From Candidatus Peregrinibacteria bacterium GW2011_GWF2_39_17 (lineage in GTDB: Bacteria; Patescibacteriota; Gracilibacteria; UBA1369; UBA12473), in contig LBWM01000002.1 in the NCBI GenBank assembly GCA_000993615.1, positions 1 to 64,000 of the forward strand: a stretch of DNA of 64,000 nucleotides, given 5' to 3'. Shown piece after piece: positions 44,301 through 51,748 of this stretch. The notes beneath the pieces were generated by a model, which saw only the letters and a program-made list of their open reading frames with translations, had not been told where the DNA came from and searched no databases. How positions within the stretch are numbered: the stretch's first letter is position 1; each line of letters opens with the position of its first letter. The position numbers were made by a program, and so were the translations under genes.

Positions 44301-47300
44301 TTCAGGGATACCTTAGTCAATGGAATCAACAAATAAACAATCTAGAGCAAATTGCGCAAGAACAAGCTAAAATCGTTCAAGAAACCCCTACTGAATATTC
44401 ACTTAAGGCGGATCAACATTTTGTAACCTTTACCCCAGAAGAAATCCAATCACGCTTTACGGAAATTCAAAAAACTTATTACGCCGGGAAATTAACGCCA
44501 CTAACCAATAGCCCCTTAGATGAATTACGAAATGAACTTTTAGCTTATGTGGAAAAACAAACAACCGAAACTAATAATCTAAATATAAACGCTGACTCAT
44601 TTTGGCGCCAAATTGCTTATCAATCTCAAACTCAAAAAACAAATTCTATTTCCGCCCTCCTCTCCTCATCAGTCAACGATTCAACAACTAACTCAATCCC
44701 CTCTCCAATTTCTCCTTTTGCCTCAGATCTTGAAACACTTAATTCCGTCAAAAATCGCTATCTAACCCAAACCACGACCAAAGAAAATCAAACGAGCGAC
44801 AGCACTGATTCCACGACTACTGGAACCGAATCAGACATCATTAATAATGGCCTCTTTATCTTTAATGAAGAAGAACAAATAAATGAACGCTTAATTAACT
44901 ACACCGGAGAAGCAGACCTGGAATCGCATCTCGTTTCCCTTGACCAAGATAACGACCAAGACGAAGACCTCGTTTATGCTTACGGAGGGAATATTTACCT
45001 CAAAGAAAACTTTACCAACAATGAATCACCCAAGTATTATAAAAATTCGCCCCAAATTTTAAATTTAAAAGATCTTATCCCTAATGCCCCAGCTATTGAT
45101 CTTTACCAATCTACCGGAGAAAACAACTCCCAAGCTTCTATCTCGTGGAAAGCGACCCAAACAAAAAATCTCGGCTACGAATTAATGTACCACGAAAATC
45201 TTAACAACCTAGCTGAAGAAAACACACCGGAAACACATTTTAAAAATCTTTTTCTGAGCATAACCCCACGGCGACCAACCTTACTTTCCGTCGAGGGAGC
45301 AAATATCACTACCGGAATCATTACCACTACTGAAGAAAATCAATCCGCTAAAATTACCTATGACCAAGCCTTAATCGAAGCAGAAGAAAAAACCCCTCTA
45401 GTCCTCCCTGATTTACAATATGCTAACCTCCAAATTGAAAATCTAGAAAAAGAAGCCTCACTCCCTGAAAACACCCGCCAAAGAATTTTAGTGAAAAGAT
45501 CAGGTTCAATCCAAATAAATCCAGGGGATTTAATTCACGCTTTAACCAAAAGCACCATCAACCTAAATTTTGCCACCGGAGGCACCCAACGCCTGGAACT
45601 AGCTAAAAATATGATACTTCCCCTTTCTACCCTTTATCAAGGGGACATAAATCTAAGAGTAAAACAAGGAACCGTTGAAATTATCAAAGAAGAACTAAAT
45701 CCTGAAACTCAACCAATTTATGCTGGCATGCTGCTTCTTGAAAACGAGCGACTTATCTTTAAAAAACCATCATCCTTAACAATCACTTATCGCTCCGATT
45801 CAACCGAATTTAAAGCCACTTATTCCAGCAGCAAAGACTATTCCTGGCACTTTATTAATAACCCACAAGAACCAAAACTCGATCTTAATCTTGAAAATGG
45901 TGACTATTATTCAAAAATTAGAACCATTTTAAATAATGGGACTAAAAGCACTTGGAGTACACCAGCACATCTTGCCCCACAAATTTGTGCTGACAATCAA
46001 GCTCCATATCCTAATTTAGGCAGTTCCACTCAACAAGTTTCAGTCTATAAAACCCTAACTCTAGATGGCAGCGCTTCTTTTGATAGTAACAGTAACATAA
46101 TGGAATATTATTGGGATAAAGATTTACAAACCGATCAAGATCAAGATGGGGACCCTACTAATGACCAAGACTATTATCGAGACACCAACCCGCTCATTGA
46201 TTCCAATGGGGATCGCAAAAAAGCTAATGATAAAGATGATCCAATTCTAACCATTGGCCCTTTTGACACCGTAATGCCTCATACCTTTAAGTTGTGGGTC
46301 GCCGATGAAACAGGCAATAAAGCTGGAACCCAATTAACTGTCAACGTCTTTGCGCCGACCATTCAACTAAACTCAAGCTCCGGGAAAAAAGGAGAAATAT
46401 CAGGATTTATTAATCCTCAAGAATCCGATATCCCCTTTGTTCTTGCTAAAAAAAGAAACGGAATTTTTGAACTTATTGCCACGCCCAGTGCCGATGAGAA
46501 TAATCACTATTACACTGACGAAAAAGGCGAATTTTCCATTAATGATCTCGATCTTAACGAAGAATGGGTAGTCGAAGACAACACCAATCAGCCCATTGCC
46601 ACTATCAATGCTGAAACTGGCCAATTAACAACCACGAGCGACCAATACCAAGTTGTAGTCAGAAGCGCGGAATTACCGTGGCCAACCAGGGTTGCCTTAA
46701 TTAATATCAAAACCTCCCAAGAATTATTCTATATTTTCTTAGTTCCGGATTCTAATGTCGATGTGCAAGTTGATTCTCCTTCGGTTGTTTATAACCAAGA
46801 AACAATTACAAACATGGTCGGTGTCCATCTAAAAGACATCAATCTACCAGACACACTTCACCTAGAATCAATCGCAGCCAATGAACCACTTTTTACCGGA
46901 GGAGCTATGATCGTTGATGACCAAGATCAACGCTGGGCAATCATTGATACTGACGGCAATATTTATCAATTAACCAACCTTAACCTAAAAGTCTCCGATG
47001 CCTCCACTGTGACGGAACAAGCTAACCAAGAAAACGCCCCACCCATAATTCTTACTCTAGGCACAGCAGATACCGCCTGGCTGGAGATCTATATTGCAAC
47101 CTCAAAATCAAACTCAATCCAGTTTAGCCAAACTAATGAATTAAACCTCCCCACTACTGATCCTGCTTCTTCTCTTGATAACAACAACAAAGATACGGAT
47201 AACGATAATTTATCAGACCTTGAAGAAATTAGAATTGGTCTTAACCCCTATGACCCATCTGACGCAAAAGCTGATGCGGATAAAGATGGCCTATCCAACC

Positions 47301-48571
47301 TCGAAGAAAATCAATATCACACTAATCCCAATAGCTCAGATACGGACAACGACAACCAAACTGATTACGAAGAAATTCAACAAGGACAAGACCCCTTGGT
47401 CAAAAATAGCTACTTTGAAGATATCTCCTACGAAGATCCCCTTTACCAGGATATCCTTGATCTTTCTACCTTAGGCATCCTAAAAGGATATGAAGAACCG
47501 GATGGCATCTACTTTAAACCAGAACAATTTATTACCAGGGCCGAATTTACCAAAATTTTATTGGGCATTCTTTGTATTCAATCAAGGTCAGAAGCCTTTG
47601 AAGCACCTGCGGTTTTCGCCGATATCCCTTATGGACCAGACTTACCCTGGTATTACTCAATTACCAAAGAAGCCTTTTTGCAAGAATTCATCAATGGCTA
47701 TTTGGGAGAAGTCAACGAACAAGGCTTATCCCCTTTTAAACCCGACGTTACCATTAGTCGAGCCGAAGGAGCCAAAATAATTTTAGAAACCCTAGAAAAA
47801 ATGAAAATTATCGATATGGGCACTGTCTCGACTGAAGAACCTTGGTATCTTCCCTATCTCAAAATAGCCCAAAATTTAGACCCCTATTTACTAACTGAAA
47901 CCAATGGCTCACAAGAAAATTTCATCCTCACCAAAGAAGAAGCTAGTCAGGCAACTGCCGCGCTCACTCGTTATGATTTTGTAAAAATGACCTTAAGGGT
48001 TCTCGATTTCACCAATTGTTTTGAAACCCAAGATAGTGACCAAGACGGTTTATCTGACTATGAAGAAGTAACCATTTATTTCACTGATCCTTTCGAAGCC
48101 GATACAGATAAAGGAGGAATTAATGATGGACAAGAAATTAGCACCAACAATAATCCACTTGATCCACGCGATGATGACAGTGATCAAGATGGCCTACTTA
48201 ATAGCGATGAAGTAGAAAAATTTGGCACAGATCCCTACAAAGCAGACACTGACAATGGCGGCGTAAACGACGGACAAGAAATTACCCAAGGAACAGAACC
48301 CATAAAAACCCCAAACGATGATTATCCTAATTCTTCAACCAGCCCATCATCTCTTGAAGAAAGCATTTTAAAAGAAGACAATATAATTGAAGGCTTAGCT
48401 CCTGGCATCTATATTGTAACCTTGCCCTGCCTTTCCTGCCCATGCCCCACTACCATTATCAATACCGCAGATATTTTACCAGGAGATTCGATTTTTGCTG
48501 CAATTATGGATGCCTCCAATTCGCAAATTTTATCCATCAGTAACGAAATACCTTATGCGCCCTCTCTTTAA
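32363..48571 (+). CDS. Giant secreted surface protein with SLH and Ca-binding repeats
   Basis: Runs from the ATG at 32363 to the stop at 48569-48571 with no break; about 5,400 aa. A signal peptide occupies residues 1-35 or so. The next 160 residues (VDRYAEQIQETL, GIVLIGNIPLPVV) faintly recall gingipain-type domains. DxDxDG thrombospondin-3-like repeats lie at about 280-380, 490-530, 1210-1236, 1586-1633, 1848-1960, 4940-5013 and 5220-5320. SLH-like triplets sit at about 1638-1843 and 5016-5213. Big/invasin-like domains are at 2090-2420, FG-GAP/VCBS repeats near 2777-2923, a DUF11-like domain near 3046-3136, a Pro-rich stretch at 3710-3813, and a PKD-like domain at 4556-4663. I infer a cell-surface or S-layer-linked adhesin/stalk. 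SLH modules would bind cell-wall polymers and DxD repeats Ca2+. Confidence 0.85.
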   Translation: MHFPLPKKQLLTIVILIGLLGTQILPINITKGAPKKDHLGLVAILVDENLYTNSTTFAGLSDQYSGLPATTLKARVDRYAEQIQETLPLTKSLIIRTQSNEKPENIKNALQKLYLEGDGSEDAYTQLQGIVLIGNIPLPVVNKNDNRYISMLPYVDFKDPVYLFNQTNTDFEPSPQVNNPEPEIWHGIIRPPSSGEEGNQLLAEYFDKNTLYRQGYSEFTEFEQKLLFADTIAEKKALTDTGVDAYQRFLDHWEENSYHWYTSDLARDLFLEVNGSIEGGDGKDNDGDNLIDEDPLNSYDDDGDGLIDEDDGNQYYGVDNDRDCWAQDPSTQDSNNDGRACYFGDNLVDEDGTDDNNNDNDLLWNEDPIGDLNNDGCSGLCNTDDDGDQADWDGDGWPNGWEIEVLDTKITKRRSPFWQKPSRLPQNEQDILNKMYLDEKYPTYDPLCYTSSKEDLEDPPLPSYYFNGTFKFHPEFKDQNGNLCQDPRCNNNIKNDDDEDGLCEEDTNDDNDKDQDGLVDEDRSGDKNDGGDIFEGLPDIQSKKIIDSFFKKYPELFKKYLADSNLWTDYTGRYQSSYTDDNGNTLSDRETIQGLIGKRDAYVQLFLKAINDLIEESIDKFANKFANDFPLIGEIEISGTIHYKENGETKEGKLEEFTFINHSVENDSGLGKDKIYLNGIPSNEITSVGECSIYRGSFEQGSDAQMVEGLRVFNYQTAGEFNEQGADYGGCYGGFYETPEYCFPEVSQNPIRDQAGTRKVEDPLLSVDYRSCYDFKEKEGLLGGGDNGTSNEKGYWYFADKFIKEYANLSEKLDKGKKDENDDQDQDGDYDQDDFDLEVQNIIKDLNAKGAYDVPVRDPGTIYLFGKKGDIHYLTFGAVLEALGINKNNQIEIGELFSGNQDSITIKGFSFDKDMEVTLNLQKNYITKKLGKLSEDIADALRLPSVLKHVEPIDSTINEQLEAGFSETLPVDRPRHTTFQDTKLNYQRIDYPDVYSVNSWDELVTMFKNEDEHLRQTIPGATNYPSSLTALLGTEIFQEQFSDALQWKNLNIDQKHQWVIENYLNPEAITFVAKPENGYESMYLVANGQADRLNMSFNANAVESDPDLEFNYPDGNYPEEELKPESSASTTTPETPTPTESNSAEQPSWFPFMWMKDIVNWAKALGTTVSYKAGIAGLDTLNKATDQFNTLGLSLSCGSGNINVSIEEQDTDNDGIPDSSDSDPNSIDNNENNIPDGADKTTNLSLEPLLEQILYANGETSALIKIKALDATGNFNNQDNFTHVDLTIIQGEDYVKILSTNGAELINGEATLNVITTTLPGTFILQAVSQKEGNPIYSNNLSLESKTNHLKLSTYLKQTSGQTQNYTTASLEDVLIKNSEDENVAVVHASNGQLEILKPDAYHADALLPTTTPLGIGIYENKTNQQLAFYSITPDNPTITIQNPSTPISGLVNNVKILDANPNDDWIPDFSSSEGSKNNVELKIKDQKIGLLEPNGNIYFKANSDLKLGWGNSYSAINNPHLHLTISKGEIRLFDVIIGTEKENLNIETTPNLSSAKNKPKETFFFNQLKKTINHLLIEKILAATNTFDTDNDRLRDLEELTIGTDLNNPDTDQDTFLDGHELENGYSPLSPNQPLFTDLSKNDESFQDVLSLYLNGIIKGYSDGSFRPNQSITREEFTKLNLGAICLNCTNFPISRQTEINNVYSKNPFPDQDINPNLNYCIAYSKNENLISGYQSEPYASYYLPKNAISRAEATKVLLETSEISTPLTTDSTLPWYTNYIISAQGKTLYPKNRFKELDTYSLAQFDPWLKQELKNNGSIKTWLDSPITRGEFAIMVGNLTKIQNCQNQDQDGDGLNDQTEIYQYETDPKAKDTDQGGVDDYTEIIKKQNPVDDPMDDNTNPGDQKPSNPVPPLVAPANLQTDSDKDGLSDAEEAFYKTDPFNTDSDTGGVNDFEEILKTLDPLNPADDNLSTNNQQSGAYLQGQYLTRATAYQTTENINNSSAETIFYTKEIPADANSKLFLKAEILDETNNIVTQDNSSIIEFIAVDPNAPYAEILRSQVKTTAGIAETEILANSISGYFAVSAQISPIPLPPVDTEVYVYPGQPTSLKINSDSAFLKAGGLNKTKLTIALYDQYGNLANFEPHRLTLTTEGPGNLDSNLDEDPEQIGIQITAYEGVISLDLTSGENEGTVIVLANIDKIESSLKIGVYENIQIQLSLTNESLIADETSLTSITAKAILGNNQEPLIGFNGAVTFGITDPLYGTLSSPLTVPMQDGQASTEFITGAQAGTAYLTANMLGFDPATLALTLLPAQPYSLKIFADSDQITTGDTKKITVKVYDQNNNFVYTDSSTKVDLRTTELGSNFGSTLNSHETITGGSATFTVNSKDLTGPIDLVASSEGLISGTLTLDNTLEISGQDLGNLNPQVLFAALLGGPFGEVTQKNYLAGWFTFKGKTESVLSLLGNPDPHLRLAAIESSGKISVLDSNSVELTLLPANSKRLPTRFELKDAQTNLSLAQGMIIPQKSDFYILTPNQDLTSTIQKEGLYLKPLLENGKYTFQSIRKDVSLLENGNEIIKFQANGQVQILDSNYSLHPNQDLPYFSFDVKKGDLAITKVIWKQNFTENVTHLDTHFKWEDWGILGPGVYFMGEASKTHDFEIAYSGNSTANPNGIFIVDKTQNLASGQKPGLAKKSLESAQNESGIGFDGDNKFMLALADGLSIGEANRLYPSDIGVVLGDPTISLTTIKKNQISSTGFSRGIGHLILSGDETIQDLIPIDYNSDNLTDLFAASENGQITLLENQEAYPRFENKGEILNLSNGLIDMTEGDVNKDKQTDLIVATKDACIKGETCVYLYENHQGNFIRQNLNLNIEDLTIKQLILSDVNKDKYPDLLISDLNGSIVLFYNDHGTFLTSGDLIGNVGLKADQNKNLLSEILIKYPGMPTEDPSDPNDDANYYNLSLPTENGYTQTADQFSIIDPGFPSSGFNPNFINDEIIPLTESNQDSLIYELSQPEINDSQSFIYADLATPFATSTKTVQDLNEGTLENNDVIKYSLQITNSNSQKINDIYLSDVISEKIKLSPDSFTCESEGGNCSSLSLISLPQNNRPFLIKGLSLDTNESITITYSGIITGTNLPTVQLFVSQDLNSTFPKDDYPDIAASPVDNPSGQIIYFYSNGTYQENDLTKINYLKETSTPTTPPTVDPFKDVLGIDLNKDSDEDGTPDSLEGSKNAPPDLADQLYADQTISDDDQDGLANLWDDYFGKVNNPKDLMVNVAKGAVLVDQVSQMVGDTLETIMTQFLCSGGCVASPINYAFLVPGPINQKGILLLPMDMAHVPVFGAPVPGIPPIWPPFPFQGTTAVRVYVSLTLTLGTTISVCAGPYLAAQCWSFAIPLFQMLGVCDAINGAVSDAMSKASSFIEVGKNKIMSLPQKIEPSQINTTGRTESGGLVNYNLGNYLVAADSGGKQRVEGFPKPFAGWLRKQIEEVVNKLTDLPDIYFYYPSPQSIAGAFQLKNPPEIQDADLRGLEKILSTLNEFPLIRIETQKVDLRFPALSADEIEKLKNDGRQWLDDMQNQWDAKKNNWKDPQYKEVVAEINHLMDNVEQNLETLEDYKDFPRQLLKWRQVEAFYIKQIICYLDTIVNNLGGWALKNEKRIELWKKAFLEAKSSFKDWQAIFSLALNYQESCDQCKTARFSLFELLSKLFVFIPEPPLITIPKWPDIVIDLSQIQAGLTIIWPELNFVPEPLQIPSLPRITIPSIPTVNFSLPTLPLLPTLPSLPDLPVLPAIPVPDLPDIPPPPTIPKLPQSISATLNVAKGIMKILCLIQSGIIPVQETMLKTHIEQLTQRPLNPILPLDLSATFQGTPLGINFVDRIEVIAYLNLGLSFDGILKIVEAAANSTNDLITNLVNLTNQEAQDTGSLLHDAVNIPSESANDATDTINSVDVNLDAEQSWNYLPSENQDITEEALTMKNHPLVQGYLSQWNQQINNLEQIAQEQAKIVQETPTEYSLKADQHFVTFTPEEIQSRFTEIQKTYYAGKLTPLTNSPLDELRNELLAYVEKQTTETNNLNINADSFWRQIAYQSQTQKTNSISALLSSSVNDSTTNSIPSPISPFASDLETLNSVKNRYLTQTTTKENQTSDSTDSTTTGTESDIINNGLFIFNEEEQINERLINYTGEADLESHLVSLDQDNDQDEDLVYAYGGNIYLKENFTNNESPKYYKNSPQILNLKDLIPNAPAIDLYQSTGENNSQASISWKATQTKNLGYELMYHENLNNLAEENTPETHFKNLFLSITPRRPTLLSVEGANITTGIITTTEENQSAKITYDQALIEAEEKTPLVLPDLQYANLQIENLEKEASLPENTRQRILVKRSGSIQINPGDLIHALTKSTINLNFATGGTQRLELAKNMILPLSTLYQGDINLRVKQGTVEIIKEELNPETQPIYAGMLLLENERLIFKKPSSLTITYRSDSTEFKATYSSSKDYSWHFINNPQEPKLDLNLENGDYYSKIRTILNNGTKSTWSTPAHLAPQICADNQAPYPNLGSSTQQVSVYKTLTLDGSASFDSNSNIMEYYWDKDLQTDQDQDGDPTNDQDYYRDTNPLIDSNGDRKKANDKDDPILTIGPFDTVMPHTFKLWVADETGNKAGTQLTVNVFAPTIQLNSSSGKKGEISGFINPQESDIPFVLAKKRNGIFELIATPSADENNHYYTDEKGEFSINDLDLNEEWVVEDNTNQPIATINAETGQLTTTSDQYQVVVRSAELPWPTRVALINIKTSQELFYIFLVPDSNVDVQVDSPSVVYNQETITNMVGVHLKDINLPDTLHLESIAANEPLFTGGAMIVDDQDQRWAIIDTDGNIYQLTNLNLKVSDASTVTEQANQENAPPIILTLGTADTAWLEIYIATSKSNSIQFSQTNELNLPTTDPASSLDNNNKDTDNDNLSDLEEIRIGLNPYDPSDAKADADKDGLSNLEENQYHTNPNSSDTDNDNQTDYEEIQQGQDPLVKNSYFEDISYEDPLYQDILDLSTLGILKGYEEPDGIYFKPEQFITRAEFTKILLGILCIQSRSEAFEAPAVFADIPYGPDLPWYYSITKEAFLQEFINGYLGEVNEQGLSPFKPDVTISRAEGAKIILETLEKMKIIDMGTVSTEEPWYLPYLKIAQNLDPYLLTETNGSQENFILTKEEASQATAALTRYDFVKMTLRVLDFTNCFETQDSDQDGLSDYEEVTIYFTDPFEADTDKGGINDGQEISTNNNPLDPRDDDSDQDGLLNSDEVEKFGTDPYKADTDNGGVNDGQEITQGTEPIKTPNDDYPNSSTSPSSLEESILKEDNIIEGLAPGIYIVTLPCLSCPCPTTIINTADILPGDSIFAAIMDASNSQILSISNEIPYAPSL

Positions 48572-49166
48572 ATATTTCTCCAAACTAAATCTTCTTAGTA
48601 CTATTTTCTTTCTAATAGGAATTTTAATTTGGATAAGACCCAATCATCCAGTGGAAACAGTTTTAGGACAAGAAACATCCGCTGAAACCCTTAACAACGA
48701 ATCCCCAATTCCATCCCAAACAACAACGAATCAAGAATGCATCATTGAAATCGCCGATGAAATCGCAATCCTAACCGCTGACATTGTTCAATTTATGGAA
48801 CAACTTTATTTATCCGAAAAACCGGCCAGTCAATTAGCGGAACAAGCCAATGAAAAATTTAAAACCTATCGAGCACAGATGCGCCAACTAGTTACCGACT
48901 ATAGCAAAGTAAAATGGGGCGAAATTTCTCAAGAAAAATTAAATGAACTAGAAGCCTGCCAAACATTTACCCTAAAACACCTTGAACCGATAGAAGCCAT
49001 TATGGAAGAACATAATTTGCGAAACGCTGGAGGGAAAACCACCTATACCTTGGTCAAAAAGCTTAAAGCAATAAACGAAAAATTAGGAGAAATGAATCGC
49101 CAATTAGGAGATATTTTCGGGGCATTCAAAACTTTTAACGATAAACTTCCTGGAGTTGTCCCTTAA
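48555..49166 (+). CDS. Membrane-anchored or secreted protein, unknown, operon with giant protein
   Basis: 203 aa from the ATG at 48555, which overlaps the giant gene's end by 17 nt in another frame, so translation is coupled. The N-terminal hydrophobic segment (LLSTIFFLIGILIWI, about 14-28) is a signal peptide or anchor. The rest is helical with Glu, Lys and Gln in heptad-like spacing. Two Cys flank the helical part (QECIIEIAD, LEACQTF) and could form a disulfide. No family recognised. The tight coupling suggests the product acts with the giant protein, for example as a chaperone or assembly partner outside the membrane. Confidence 0.6.
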   Translation: MRPLFKYFSKLNLLSTIFFLIGILIWIRPNHPVETVLGQETSAETLNNESPIPSQTTTNQECIIEIADEIAILTADIVQFMEQLYLSEKPASQLAEQANEKFKTYRAQMRQLVTDYSKVKWGEISQEKLNELEACQTFTLKHLEPIEAIMEEHNLRNAGGKTTYTLVKKLKAINEKLGEMNRQLGDIFGAFKTFNDKLPGVVP

Positions 49167-49175
49167 ACCTTTAAT

Positions 49176-49817
49176 ATGATCCTCAAAAAAATTCCGCTCA
49201 AAATCTGGTTCTTTAGCTTTAGCTTGGTCTTTCTTATTACCTCTTTATTCCATTTACCAAACGTTATTGCTGAAACCAACGATTCTATTACCCAAAAATA
49301 TTCTCGCTCTAACCTTTCACTGGAAGATGCCATCCTGACTTATCATCAAACCATGAACGACCTGTTTAATAAAAGTATAGAAAAAATGACCTCTGGTAGT
49401 GGAGATCTGAATCCACCAACAAATGATGACTGCCCTGATAACAATGTCAGTACCTTTTGCGTAGCCATGCGCGCCACAAACGAATACGATGGCTTTTTAA
49501 TTGCCCTAAAAAGCCATCAAAATTATTTCACGGATGAAACATCCCCTGCTAATCAATCTCTAAGCACCGAAGAAGCACTTAATCAACAAGGACAACGCGA
49601 AGATCTTAGAAATAGCCAAATAGCCATAGCCCAAAATGTCCTCAGTGTTTCCCTGGCTACCTATAATGAAATCCAAATTTTCTACCCACTCCATCTTGAA
49701 TACTCCAAATTAATTAAACAATTAGAAAAATACCGCGATGGATTAAGTAAAGTACGACGCGAAGTCGAAAAATATCCCAAAACCTTTCAAAATGTTTCTA
49801 CTACCAAATGCACTTAG
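49176..49817 (+). CDS. Secreted helical protein, unknown
   Basis: 213 aa with a clear signal peptide (basic MILKKIPLKIW, hydrophobic FFSFSLVFLITSLF, likely cleavage after VIAE). The mature part is helical and polar. A pair of Cys in DDCPDNNVSTFCVAMRATNEYDGFL probably forms a disulfide. C-terminal residues 165-205 (YSKLIKQLEKYRDGLSKVRREVEKY) look like a coiled coil. The gap of 9 nt to the genes on both sides places it in the giant-protein operon. Size and layout resemble the previous gene product, so the two may be distant paralogues. No function is proposed. Confidence 0.6.
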   Translation: MILKKIPLKIWFFSFSLVFLITSLFHLPNVIAETNDSITQKYSRSNLSLEDAILTYHQTMNDLFNKSIEKMTSGSGDLNPPTNDDCPDNNVSTFCVAMRATNEYDGFLIALKSHQNYFTDETSPANQSLSTEEALNQQGQREDLRNSQIAIAQNVLSVSLATYNEIQIFYPLHLEYSKLIKQLEKYRDGLSKVRREVEKYPKTFQNVSTTKCT

Positions 49818-49826
49818 TCTTAATCT

Positions 49827-51677
49827 ATGAATTTTTTCCCAAATAAAATCATCCTTATTTTCGGGATTATTCTCCTCCTTCTTGGGGGCTACTTAAAAGA
49901 TCAACCGGTTAAGGCTCAAACCAATCCAAATAACGAAGATTGTTCTGGCTATGATCGCCTACTCAAGTGTTTAACAGAAAAAATAGCAGATAAAATGGGA
50001 GCTGATCTTAATCAAAATTTCACGAATGTTTTTGAAGAAAACACAGACAAACCAAAATTTAAAAATCTCTATTTCCAAATTTACAAATCTTTGCAACAAG
50101 AACCAGCAGATCAAGCCTTAAAAGAAATAGCTGACCGCTACCAATACACCCCGCAGGAAATTAAAGCTATCCTAAGCGGCAGTTTAGCTGTGCTCTATGA
50201 ATCCCAAGATAATACCGTCTCAAATAAAGACGCCTTTCAACTTGCACAACAAATGCAAGAAGAATACCAAGAAGCCTTTAACGATGCGGAAAGACAACAA
50301 ACCATGATTTTAGATACCTATCCTAAAGAAATTTTTGCTAACAATAACACCAACGATTCAGGCTTTGATCTTCTATATGATCTCAACACTATTGAAACAA
50401 TTTTGTTTACAACCCAAAACGCAAATGCAACTACCGCCAGTACCGGTTCCTTAAGTTTTAACTCCGCAAACGATTCTTCCCAAGAATCTTCAAATTTACC
50501 CAATCAGTTAACCACCCTACCCCCAACGACCACCCAAGAAAACGCTTCAAATTCCACCGCCTCCACCGATACACCACCATCTTCAAGCCAAGAAAATTCT
50601 TTAAACCAGGGCCAATCTACTTCCCAAACAAAAGATGAACCCACCAACGAAACAATTAGCGATACAACTCTCCCCAGCCTCGACCCTTCCTCTTGCCTTA
50701 CTGATGAAAATTTACAAACATCATTTACCAAAGCAACTTCCTTTTTAAACACAGATCAGCCAACCAGTTCTAATTCTACAAACTCCACATCCTCCCCACA
50801 AACGCCCCCAAGTTCAAATTCTTCCTCAAACCCCAACTCAACCACCCAAACTTCTAACAATCTCCCAACCGAATCTTCAACAACGAATCAAACCAATAAT
50901 TTCGGCACCTCTGACCTTGCAACCGAAGAATCTCGCTGGAAAAGCCCTCAAATCTGCGATTCAATCTTCTGCTTAAAAATTCGCTTTGTAAATGAACCGG
51001 AAACTACTTACGAAAAAACAACCAATTGCATTCAATGCCACGTCGAACATATTCTAAAAATACTAAAAGATACCGTTTCCATTAGCCTTGCGCCTGGAAA
51101 ATTATCCGGGAACCTAATGGAACCCGCTCTTTGTAAAAAATCTTTATTTAGCAGCAAAATAAACTTAAATTTCATTGCGGTCCCTATGCCCATTCGCACC
51201 CCTCCGGCTGATGATTTAGTTATCGGACTAAGCTTTTGTAATGAACTAAAAGATTTAGCCAAAGATAGCCGCGGTACTTTCTACGGCCTAATTTTTGATT
51301 CTTTATGTAATAAAGAAAATCCCGGAGAACCAGCTACCATCAGTGAATCTGAACGACTAAAATTAGCCCAATTTACCCAAAATACCCTCAACGAAAAAAC
51401 CCAAAAAGCAGTCAGCAACGCACCGGTAAGTGCCTCAACCTTATCTATTTTTGAAGAAGCTCTAAACGCACAAGAAGCTGAACTCGCCGCCACTAAACAA
51501 AATTTCAGAGACCTCCAAACTCAAGCCCAAATGGCTAGTTCCACCACGGATTTTTACCAAGCTATGAGTTACGAAATGGATCAAATGAATGCCTATTTTG
51601 AAAGCTACAAAATTCTTATTAATACCCTACGCGCTCTAAGCTCGGAAATGGAAAAAAATCTTAAACTCGTAGAGTAA
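49827..51677 (+). CDS. Secreted protein with Ser/Thr/Asn-rich linker, unknown
   Basis: 616 aa. Signal peptide MNFFPNKIILIFGIILLLLGGYL to about VKAQ. Residues 25-180 are helical with two Cys (DCSGYDRLLKCL). About 200-365 is a low-complexity linker dominated by Ser, Thr, Asn, Gln and Pro, as in cell-surface stalks. After it comes a Cys-rich domain (CDSIFCLKIRF, NCIQCHVEHILKIL), then a long helical C terminus (about 510-610). The two folded ends joined by a flexible linker suggest a wall-spanning or pilus-like accessory. The IQCHVEH piece resembles a haem-type CxxCH only superficially. Same operon, 9 nt spacing. Confidence 0.6.
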   Translation: MNFFPNKIILIFGIILLLLGGYLKDQPVKAQTNPNNEDCSGYDRLLKCLTEKIADKMGADLNQNFTNVFEENTDKPKFKNLYFQIYKSLQQEPADQALKEIADRYQYTPQEIKAILSGSLAVLYESQDNTVSNKDAFQLAQQMQEEYQEAFNDAERQQTMILDTYPKEIFANNNTNDSGFDLLYDLNTIETILFTTQNANATTASTGSLSFNSANDSSQESSNLPNQLTTLPPTTTQENASNSTASTDTPPSSSQENSLNQGQSTSQTKDEPTNETISDTTLPSLDPSSCLTDENLQTSFTKATSFLNTDQPTSSNSTNSTSSPQTPPSSNSSSNPNSTTQTSNNLPTESSTTNQTNNFGTSDLATEESRWKSPQICDSIFCLKIRFVNEPETTYEKTTNCIQCHVEHILKILKDTVSISLAPGKLSGNLMEPALCKKSLFSSKINLNFIAVPMPIRTPPADDLVIGLSFCNELKDLAKDSRGTFYGLIFDSLCNKENPGEPATISESERLKLAQFTQNTLNEKTQKAVSNAPVSASTLSIFEEALNAQEAELAATKQNFRDLQTQAQMASSTTDFYQAMSYEMDQMNAYFESYKILINTLRALSSEMEKNLKLVE

Positions 51678-51748
51678 AACTCCCCTTCACCCACATCCAC
51701 CACTCCCAAAGGGTGGCCACCGGAAGCTTCCAACATAACATATTGCGA

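Noticed and set aside
49827..51677. A c-type cytochrome from NCIQCHVEH
   Set aside because: One C-x2-C-H in an otherwise Cys-bearing secreted protein, with no distal Met/His pattern or cytochrome context; more likely disulfides.
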